Below are positions 1 to 4,083 of a stretch of 5,302 bases of DNA, one piece after another (the stretch's first letter is position 1; each line of letters opens with the position of its first letter). Under the pieces are notes generated by a model. The model was not told the origin of the DNA. It ran no database searches and was given only the letters and a program-made list of their open reading frames with translations. The translations under genes and the position numbers were made by a program. The DNA comes from JAULUH01 sp032111745 (GTDB lineage Bacteria > Chloroflexota > Anaerolineae > JAAEKA01): the NCBI GenBank assembly GCA_032111745.1, contig JAULUH010000553.1, positions 1 to 5,302 of the forward strand, read 5' to 3'.

Positions 1-205
1 GCGCGAAGGCACGAAGCACGAAGGGCGCGAAGGAAGAAGGGCGCGGAGCACGAGGAGCACGAAGCGCGATGGGTGCGAAGGTGGGGCGTTTGGACCACGA
101 AGGCACGAAGGGGCGCGAAGGCACGAAGCACGAAGGGCGCGAAGGAAGAAGGGCGCGGAGCACGAGGAGCACGAAGCGCGATGGGCGCGGAGCGGAGGGA
201 TCCTT
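1..205. repeat. Intergenic cacgaag/gcgcgaag micro-repeat tract with a 73-bp perfect duplication
   Basis: The tract is built from 7-9 base words such as gcgcgaag, gcacgaag, gcgcggag and agcacgag. Positions 1-73 are repeated without mismatch at 113-185 (offset 112), and the copies diverge from 74/186 onward. The tract probably continues left of the window. It lies just beyond the vapC stop codon. Short open frames across it give Lys/Glu/Gly/Arg-rich nonsense, so I see no gene here. Similar cacgaag tracts are familiar between genes of Chloroflexota; that link is from general knowledge, not a search. Confidence 0.85.
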
Positions 206-209
206 TCCG

Positions 210-629
210 CTAGGACCTCGCCAGCGGCAGGTCGACGCCCGTTGCCGGAAAGCGGGCGTCGAAGGTGTAGACCACAGGCGTGGCGCTGTTGCGAGCCTCG
301 GCCCAGAGCAGCGCATCGGTGAAGGAGTGGCGGCCCGAGTCGCGGCACAGGCTTAGCGCTTCCAGGGTCAGGGGCTTGGGCAGGTTGAGCAGGCGGATGT
401 TGTGGCGCTGCACGAACGCGCTGAGCGCATCCACCACAGCGGCCCGGGGCACGCCGTAGACGGAGGACAGCACGTACGCCGACTCGGCCAGGACGACCTC
501 GCTCACGATCAGCGGCCTGCCGGTGTCGATGATCTCGGCGGCGGTCTCCGCCATGGCGGGTGGATCGTTGGTCAGGTAGCGGACGATGACGCTGGAATCG
601 AGGAATCCCACCGGCGCTGGGGCGCTCAT
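210..629 (-). CDS. vapC: VapC-family PIN-domain ribonuclease toxin
   Basis: This is a 139-residue protein, the usual length for a single-domain VapC. The four acidic residues of the PIN fold are in place: Asp11 in FLDSSVIVRYL, Glu49 in VSEVVLAESAYVL, Asp105 in HSFTDALLWAEA and Asp124 in VVYTFDARF. In this family they bind Mg2+/Mn2+ in an RNase active site, and known VapC toxins cut tRNA or rRNA; the target here cannot be read from sequence. The start ATG overlaps the antitoxin stop as ATGA (626-629). A GAGG Shine-Dalgarno sequence at 637-640, inside the end of vapB, lies 7 nt before it, so the pair should be translationally coupled. The stop codon is TAG at 210-212. All catalytic residues are present, so the toxin looks intact. 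The family call is secure; the biological role is inferred. Confidence 0.93.
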   Translation of the reverse strand: MSAPAPVGFLDSSVIVRYLTNDPPAMAETAAEIIDTGRPLIVSEVVLAESAYVLSSVYGVPRAAVVDALSAFVQRHNIRLLNLPKPLTLEALSLCRDSGRHSFTDALLWAEARNSATPVVYTFDARFPATGVDLPLARS

Positions 630-901
630 GCCGGGACCTCATCCGGGTCCTGCTCAGGGCGAGTGGCCGCGGCCCAGGCTGCGTCCACGGCCGCGGGCCA
701 GTCCGCGGGGGGCACCGATCGCCTGGCCTGGCCTGCCAGCAGGCCGCGCAACGACTCCGCATGTTCCGGCGGGTAGAAGCGCAGCTCCACGTGGTCGCCC
801 ACCAGGCGCTGCACCGCCACGTAGCCCGGCCGCAGCCCCAGCGCATCGCGAATGGGCTTCTCGATGACGATCTGGCCGCGCTGTCCTATTACGCTGGGCA
901 T
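626..901 (-). CDS. vapB: VapB-type antitoxin with AbrB/SpoVT (MazE-like) DNA-binding domain
   Basis: This 91-residue protein is the first gene of the toxin-antitoxin operon. Residues 3-45 match a SpoVT/AbrB swapped-hairpin domain: VIGQRGQIVIEKPIRDALGL, then RPGYVAVQRLVGDHVELRF. The acidic/Ala-rich C-terminus (about residues 60-91, with WPAAVDAAW) is the part expected to wrap and block the VapC active site. An ATG at 907 would add two residues (Met-Ile). However, GGAG at 909-912 is only 1 nt from that ATG and 7 nt from the ATG at 901, so I prefer 901. In this class the antitoxin, alone or with toxin, represses its own promoter; a promoter and TCAAT repeats lie just upstream. An AbrB-type antitoxin paired with a PIN toxin is a common combination. 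Confidence 0.9.
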   Translation of the reverse strand: MPSVIGQRGQIVIEKPIRDALGLRPGYVAVQRLVGDHVELRFYPPEHAESLRGLLAGQARRSVPPADWPAAVDAAWAAATRPEQDPDEVPA

Positions 902-908
902 AATCATA

Positions 909-912
909 CTCC
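909..912 (-). promoter_or_regulatory. Shine-Dalgarno GGAG that decides the vapB start
   Basis: Read on the minus strand, ACGGAGT runs directly into the first ATG (907) with a 1-nt gap, which is too short to work. The second in-frame ATG (901) is 7 nt away, which is ideal. Confidence 0.65.
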
Positions 913-940
913 GTAAGGGATTTCATACTGCGATGACTGA

Positions 941-969
941 ATTGTACCAGGGGGCGCCCAAAGAGTCAA
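941..969 (-). promoter_or_regulatory. Sigma-70-type promoter of vapBC
   Basis: On the minus strand there is a -35 box TTGACT (964-969), a 17-nt spacer and a -10 box TACAAT (941-946). A TG dinucleotide (949-948) sits one base before the -10 box, as in an extended -10. The match is five of six in each hexamer with optimal spacing, in a region otherwise very GC-rich. Transcription should start near 934, giving a leader of about 33 nt to the vapB ATG at 901. Confidence 0.75.
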
Positions 970-1041
970 TCGAAGGCACGCACGCGGAAACGTTCCTATT
1001 GACCAGGCATTTCCCATTGAAACAATCAATGGGTCAATGGG
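966..1041. promoter_or_regulatory. Cluster of TCAAT motifs with a palindrome, candidate vapBC operator
   Basis: TCAAT or its complement ATTGA occurs five times: 966-970, 998-1002, 1016-1020, 1026-1030 and 1034-1038. CCCATTGA at 1013-1020 and TCAATGGG at 1026-1033 form a perfect 8-bp inverted repeat around a 5-base centre. TCAATGGG is then repeated in tandem at 1034-1041. The first motif overlaps the -35 box of the vapBC promoter. The tract is notably AT-rich compared with its surroundings. Binding by VapB/VapBC is an inference from how these operons are normally autoregulated. Confidence 0.45.
999..1026 (+). promoter_or_regulatory. Possible weak promoter for the plus-strand gene at 1191
   Basis: TTGACC (999-1004) is followed after 16 nt by AACAAT (1021-1026). 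The -35 box is good and the -10 box only four of six. It lies in the TCAAT cluster and points toward the 254-residue protein. If real, it would give a leader of roughly 155 nt that contains the 1107-1139 hairpin, and it would make the control region divergent with vapBC. Confidence 0.3.
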
Positions 1042-1106
1042 AGAGGGCGGGCTTGCGCGGAGGGGGGCGATGTGGTAGGCTGGGCGCCAGCCGGAGGGCG
1101 AGGAGA

Positions 1107-1139
1107 GCCGTAGGGGCGAGGTCTCCTCGCCCCTACGGC
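1107..1139. repeat. Perfect 15-bp hairpin with cccctacg/cgtagggg arms (dispersed palindromic repeat)
   Basis: The left arm gccgtaggggcgagg (1107-1121) and right arm cctcgcccctacggc (1125-1139) are exact reverse complements around a TCT loop. It lies in the untranslated leader of the plus-strand gene, 51 nt before its ATG. Single-arm or degenerate relatives sharing ccctacg occur at 1956-1968, 2174-2199, 2249-2270 and 3753-3775, all between genes. This suggests a genome-wide REP-like element rather than a gene-specific attenuator. There is no T-run beside it. Confidence 0.85.
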
Positions 1140-1179
1140 GTTGGCCTGGCGATGGGTTTGGCCGGTGGCGGGTTGAGAT

Positions 1180-1183
1180 GGAG
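1180..1183 (+). promoter_or_regulatory. Shine-Dalgarno GGAG deciding the start of the 254-residue protein
   Basis: GGAG ends 7 nt before the ATG at 1191. This supports that start over the in-frame ATG at 852, which lies inside vapB and would force translation through the hairpin at 1107-1139. Confidence 0.6.
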
Positions 1184-1190
1184 TGGATGT

Positions 1191-1955
1191 ATGGAGCATG
1201 TCTTGAACGCAACGCAGGTGTTCCTTGGCGACGAGGCGCGGTGGGCGGGTGGGCGGGTCGAGCTGGACGACGTCCAGGGCCTGTGGGGTGGGCGGCGGAT
1301 CGCGGTGGCCGGCCCGGGGTGGGCCGTGGTGGAGCGGGTGCAGCCGGGGATGGCCGCGTGGCGCCATGAGGTCGCGCTGGGGCCGGCGGCGTGGATGGCG
1401 CTGCTGCGGGTGTTCGTCGAGAACGATTTCGCCACCATCGCGCCGGCGGAGCGGCCGGGGATCCCGGATGAGGCGCGGCCGCGCATCACCCTGGCGAACG
1501 CGGCGCGGGAGGAGCGGACGGTGTCCAAGTGGGCGGGGGTGGCGGACGCGCGGTTCGAGGCCGTGTACGAGGCCTTGCTGCAGATCGAGAGGCTGGCCGA
1601 GCGGTTGGAGCCGGTCGCCCAGGGGCCCGATAACGCAGCGGAACGTGCCCCAGCGCGGGCTGCCACCCCGCCGGCCGGCTCCCCCTGGCCCGGGCTGGAG
1701 GAGCTGCGGCGGGAGCTGGAGCAGCGCAGCGGGGATCGCACGCCGGATGGGGCGCAGCTGGCGGAGCTGCTGCGGCTGGCTGCGGCGCTGCAGGAGATGC
1801 ACGCCTGGGCTGCGGCGATGCAGTTGGGCGCAGAGGGGTTCGACAACACTACGTCCGCGCGGGCGTACGCCGACATCCAGGAGCACATCCGCGACGCCGC
1901 GCGCGGCCTCGCGGAGGCCGGCTGGGTCCTCCTCCGGCTGGACAGCAGCTACTGA
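1191..1955 (+). CDS. Conserved-looking hypothetical protein, two-part, cytoplasmic
   Basis: I do not recognise a named family. The protein is 254 residues with no signal peptide or membrane segment, so it is probably cytoplasmic. Residues 1-142 look like one folded alpha/beta domain. Short strands (GGRRIAVAGPGWAVVERVQPG, about 33-53) lead to WRHEVALGPAAWMALLRVFVENDFATI (57-83). Then come GIPDEARPRITL (90-101), TVSKWAG (110-116) and a helix FEAVYEALLQIERLAERL (122-139). The pattern of 'leVFVENDF', 'PDEARPRITL' and 'KWAG' resembles small domains seen in uncharacterised Chloroflexota and planctomycete proteins; this is memory, not a search. A Pro/Ala linker (143-168) joins it to a helical C-terminal half (169-254), with LEELRRELEQRS, AELLRLAAALQEMHAWAAAM and AYADIQEHIRDAARGLAEAGW. 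The ATG at 1191 has a well-placed GGAG. It is a single-gene unit divergent from vapBC. Confidence 0.78.
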   Translation: MEHVLNATQVFLGDEARWAGGRVELDDVQGLWGGRRIAVAGPGWAVVERVQPGMAAWRHEVALGPAAWMALLRVFVENDFATIAPAERPGIPDEARPRITLANAAREERTVSKWAGVADARFEAVYEALLQIERLAERLEPVAQGPDNAAERAPARAATPPAGSPWPGLEELRRELEQRSGDRTPDGAQLAELLRLAAALQEMHAWAAAMQLGAEGFDNTTSARAYADIQEHIRDAARGLAEAGWVLLRLDSSY

Positions 1956-1979
1956 GCCGGCCCCTACGATGGGGTTGGC
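1956..1979 (+). terminator. Stem-loop directly after the stop codon, possible terminator
   Basis: gccggcccc (1956-1964) pairs with ggggttggc (1971-1979), giving nine pairs including two G-U around the loop tacgat. It begins one base after the TGA stop at 1953-1955. It also contains the cccctacg core of the dispersed repeat, so it may be a repeat copy recruited as a transcript end. No U-run follows, so intrinsic termination is uncertain. Confidence 0.35.
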
Positions 1980-2173
1980 CGGGGCTGGAACCACGGGGGC
2001 GGCCATATCAAACCGGAAGAGACGGAGGGCATCCGTTCCAGCTCATGCCGCGTCTATCCCCTCGGAGGGCCGCGCCCAGCGAGGGAGAAGCGCGGCCAAG
2101 GGGTAGGTGGCGAGGCACGGGGCATAGGATAATTCAGAGGGGGACAAACTGGGCGGGCGTATCATCCCGGAAC

Positions 2174-2199
2174 GGGACGGAGGCCCGCTCCCTACGAGG
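2174..2199. repeat. Dispersed gggacggag...ccctacg element, copy
   Basis: The block starts gggacggaggcccgc and ends ccctacgagg. It aligns with the copy at 2249-2270 with few differences, and its second half matches the right arm of the hairpin at 1107-1139. Confidence 0.6.
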
Positions 2200-2248
2200 T
2201 GAGAAACGCGGCATGGCTGGCCAAGGGAAGGCATTAGTTGAAACGAAT

Positions 2249-2288
2249 GGGACGGAGCCCCGCCCCTACGCAGGGAGCGGCGCGGGGC
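2249..2288. repeat. Dispersed gggacggag...ccctacg element, with weak stem-loop
   Basis: gggacggagccccgc followed by ccctacg (2249-2270) is the second full copy of the intergenic element. Together with the sequence after it, it can form a stem of gccccgc (2257-2263) with gcggggc (2282-2288), plus an inner ccct (2264-2267) with aggg (2272-2275). This sits 40 nt beyond the gldA stop codon and could mark the transcript end. There is no U-run, so that role is only a suggestion. Confidence 0.5.
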
Positions 2289-2327
2289 AGGGTGCGCGGG
2301 AACGGATGGATTGGGAGCGCGCGGCGG

Positions 2328-3425
2328 TTAGCTGGGGTGGCTCTTGCGGTAGGCTCCGATGGCGTTGGCGGCCAGCATGGCCTGGAGGACCTTTTCCGGC
2401 GTGATCTCGCCGGCTTCGTGATGGATGGCCTGATCCGGGGCACAGGCCCGTTCGGCCACGCGCAGCAGCTGGCCGGGGCCGGCATCCCGCAGGCCGATGT
2501 CCGCCAGGGTGGTGGGCAGGCCGATTTCCTCGCAGAAGGCATAGACCACGGCCGTCTCCTCCGGCGGGACGTCGGTAAGTTGCAGCCCGGTCAGCACGCC
2601 GTAGGCCACCTTCTCGCCGTGGTAGTAGGCATGGGTTTCGGCCAGGGCGGTGAGCCCGTTGTGGACGGCGTGGGCCGTGGCCAGGCCACCGCTCTCGAAG
2701 CCGATACCGCTGAGGAGGGTGTTGGCCTCCACGATGCGCTCGAAAGCCGGGGTGATGAGATGCTGCTCGGCGGCGACCCTGGCGGCCGCGCCGTAGTGGA
2801 GCAGGGTGTCATAGCAGAGCCTGGCCAGGCTGAGCCCGGTAGGGGTGCCGAGGCCGCCGCACTCGTTGCGGGACTGGGTCCGGTGGCAGGAGTTGGCCTC
2901 GAACCAGGTGGACAGGGCATCGCCCATGCCCGCCACCAGGAAACGGACGGGGGCCTGGGCGATGATCGCCGTATCGACCAGGACGGCCGCCGGGTTCGAC
3001 TTCTGATAGAGCACCTGCTCGAAGACGCCCTGCTCGGAATACAGCACGGCGCAGCCGCTGCAGGGGGCGTCGGTGGAGGCGATGGTGGGCACGACCACCA
3101 CAGGGATACTCGCCCTGTCGGCGGCGATCTTGGCGGTGTCGATGGTCTTGCCGCCGCCCATGGCCACCAGCACATCCGCGTTCCCGTCGCGGATGGCGGC
3201 CGCTACCCTGGCCAGCTCGCTTTCACAGCACTCGCCGCCGAATTCCACGACCGCGAGGGCGTTGGCCGCCAGATCGAGGCCGCTGGCGGGCAGGACCTTG
3301 CGGTGCACCGTGGGCGAAGCGAGGATCAGACCCTGGCGGCCGAAGAGCCTGGCCAGGGCCGGCAGCTCGGCCAGCGCGCCGGCGCCTTGCAGATACTTGC
3401 CGGGAAACACGAGCTTTTGCAGCAT
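2328..3425 (-). CDS. gldA: Glycerol dehydrogenase, NAD+-dependent, zinc-binding
   Basis: This 365-residue protein has the normal GldA length. It oxidises glycerol to dihydroxyacetone with NAD+ in the cytoplasm, or runs in reverse, and belongs to the iron-containing/polyol dehydrogenase superfamily. The NAD-binding half has VLVAMGGGKTIDTAK (85-99) and PTIASTDAPCS (113-123). The zinc ligands expected for the family are all present: Asp169 in GMGDALSTWFEA, His252 in GGLATAHAVHNGL and His269 in YYHGEKVAYG. The ATG at 3425 is preferred over an upstream in-frame ATG at 3485, because AGGAGG lies 6 nt before it and MLQKLVFPGKYLQGAGAL is the typical GldA N-terminus. It appears monocistronic, with 372 nt downstream and 658 nt upstream free of genes. 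Substrate preference for other 1,2-diols cannot be excluded. No dihydroxyacetone kinase gene is visible nearby. Confidence 0.95.
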   Translation of the reverse strand: MLQKLVFPGKYLQGAGALAELPALARLFGRQGLILASPTVHRKVLPASGLDLAANALAVVEFGGECCESELARVAAAIRDGNADVLVAMGGGKTIDTAKIAADRASIPVVVVPTIASTDAPCSGCAVLYSEQGVFEQVLYQKSNPAAVLVDTAIIAQAPVRFLVAGMGDALSTWFEANSCHRTQSRNECGGLGTPTGLSLARLCYDTLLHYGAAARVAAEQHLITPAFERIVEANTLLSGIGFESGGLATAHAVHNGLTALAETHAYYHGEKVAYGVLTGLQLTDVPPEETAVVYAFCEEIGLPTTLADIGLRDAGPGQLLRVAERACAPDQAIHHEAGEITPEKVLQAMLAANAIGAYRKSHPS

Positions 3426-3431
3426 AGAGGT

Positions 3432-3437
3432 CCTCCT
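3432..3437 (-). promoter_or_regulatory. Strong Shine-Dalgarno AGGAGG of gldA
   Basis: On the minus strand AGGAGG is followed by ACCTCT and then the ATG at 3425, a 6-nt spacing. It fixes the start and rules out the 20-residue Arg/Pro/Ser-rich N-terminal extension. Confidence 0.85.
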
Positions 3438-3533
3438 GGATGGCAGGTGCGATGGGGACCGGCCACCAGGTCCCGGCGGGCGCACACGCGGTGGCTCCGG
3501 CGGGCCGCGGGGGTTGTCCGGTAGCCTGATCTC

Positions 3534-3561
3534 ATTACATCACAGGCGCGTGGCGAAAACG
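3534..3561 (-). promoter_or_regulatory. Very tentative gldA promoter
   Basis: On the minus strand TGTAAT (3534-3539, five of six to a -10 box) lies 16 nt after CGTTTT (3556-3561), a poor -35 box. This is the only AT-rich pocket between the inverted-repeat element and gldA, about 110 nt before the ATG. Confidence 0.2.
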
Positions 3562-3572
3562 TGGCCTGGGCG

Positions 3573-3739
3573 TTCGTCCACCGCGTCTCGCCCTTGACCC
3601 GGCGTTGCGCCACCCGCCCTTTGGCTCGGCCGGGATCCTCATCTCATCGCCGTGACAGGTCTCCCATGGCGTGAAATGCGGCCAACATGCCCAACAGAGT
3701 GGTGAGACGCCGGGTCAAGGGCGAGACGCGGTGAAGGAA
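3573..3739. mobile_element. MITE-like element: 167 bp with 32-bp terminal inverted repeats
   Basis: Positions 3573-3604 and 3708-3739 are inverted repeats matching at 30 of 32 positions. The inner 27 bp (3579-3605 against 3707-3733) match perfectly; the left arm begins caccgcgtctcgcccttgac. The two arms are separated by about 101 bp with no convincing coding potential. ctgggcg occurs just outside each end (3566-3572 and 3743-3749), a possible 7-bp target duplication with a 3-nt offset on the right. No transposase is present, so if mobile it is non-autonomous. Alternatives are a long-stem structured RNA or a repeat left by recombination. The inverted repeat is certain; the mobile identity is inference. 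Confidence 0.5.
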
Positions 3740-3752
3740 GGACTGGGCGGCC

Positions 3753-3775
3753 ACGGAGGGCCGCACCCTACGAGG
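3753..3775. repeat. Dispersed acggag...ccctacgagg element, copy
   Basis: acggagggccgca followed by ccctacgagg matches the copy at 2174-2199 at both ends. It sits exactly between the inverted-repeat element and the 32-bp tandem array. Confidence 0.5.
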
Positions 3776-3782
3776 ACGATGA

Positions 3783-3988
3783 GTGTGGCGCATCCGTACC
3801 GAACGCGGAGATGGGTGCGGCACATCCGTACCGAACGCGGAGATGGGTGTGGCGCATCGGTACCGAACGCGGAGATGAGTGTGGCGCATCGGTACCGAAC
3901 GCGGAGATGGGTGTGGCGCATCGGTACCGAACGCGGAGATGGGTGTGGCGCATCGGTACCGAACGCGGAGATGGGTGTGGCACATCCG
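3783..3988. repeat. Tandem array: six 32-bp units plus a partial seventh
   Basis: Units start at 3783, 3815, 3847, 3879, 3911 and 3943, with a truncated unit at 3975 that diverges after about 14 bases. Each begins gtgtggcgcatc (variants in unit 2) and ends gaacgcggagatgg. Units 4-6 are identical and unit 3 differs only in its last base. Units 1, 2 and 7 are the divergent edge copies, with ccgtaccg in units 1-2 where units 3-6 have cggtaccg. Units 3-6 therefore contain the 10-bp palindrome TCGGTACCGA, at 3857, 3889, 3921 and 3953. There are no variable spacers, so this is not a CRISPR array. The period is not a multiple of three, so it is not a protein repeat. Confidence 0.95.
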
Positions 3989-4028
3989 CATCACAGACCG
4001 CGTACGTATTGAGAGGCCCCCGCAGGCG

Positions 4029-4070
4029 GTTCACCTGGCCGGGACGAACAGCCATCCCGGCCAGGTGGAC
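4029..4070 (-). terminator. Strong hairpin downstream of the surface-protein gene
   Basis: cacctggccggga (4032-4044) pairs perfectly with tcccggccaggtg (4055-4067) around a 10-base loop. Two further pairs outside a T-G position extend it to 4029/4070. It starts 14 nt past the TAG stop codon of the minus-strand gene, the classic place for a transcript-end hairpin. There is no T-tract after it, so it may stop RNA decay or assist Rho rather than act as a canonical intrinsic terminator. Confidence 0.55.
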
Positions 4071-4083
4071 GCCTGGTGAGGGC

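Larger units (their letters stand above)
1980..2327. other. Intergenic stretch of degenerate repeats, no gene seen
   Basis: Between the convergent plus-strand gene and gldA, no open frame has both a ribosome site and protein-like composition. The sequence contains three related blocks centred on gacgg(a)g at 2021, 2176 and 2251. The last two carry the full gggacggag...ccctacg element. It looks like a repeat sink between converging genes. No clear tRNA-like or riboswitch-like structure was recognised. Confidence 0.6.

Noticed and set aside
905..907. ATG at 907 as the vapB start
   Set aside because: The only good Shine-Dalgarno sequence is 1 nt away from it but 7 nt from the ATG at 901.
852..1190. 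In-frame upstream extension of the plus-strand protein to an ATG at 852
   Set aside because: It would start inside vapB on the opposite strand, cover the vapBC promoter and the 1107-1139 hairpin, and give low-complexity Arg/Gly-rich peptide. The ATG at 1191 has its own ribosome site.
1026..2006. Long minus-strand open frame opposite the 254-residue protein
   Set aside because: It is rich in Arg, Pro and His with no domain pattern, the usual antisense shadow in a GC-rich gene. It also reads through hairpin and intergenic repeats.
2238..3524. 428-codon plus-strand open frame covering gldA
   Set aside because: It is antisense to a complete, motif-perfect glycerol dehydrogenase. Its Gly/His/Asp-rich composition is a reading-frame shadow.
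3783..3988. CRISPR array
   Set aside because: The units abut directly with no variable spacers, and no cas gene is in the window.
3644..3994. Open frames through the tandem array giving repeated peptides such as CHTHLRVRYRCATPISAFGTD
   Set aside because: The 32-bp period shifts frame each unit, and three frames on the same strand are equally open. None has a convincing ribosome site, so these are a by-product of the repeat.
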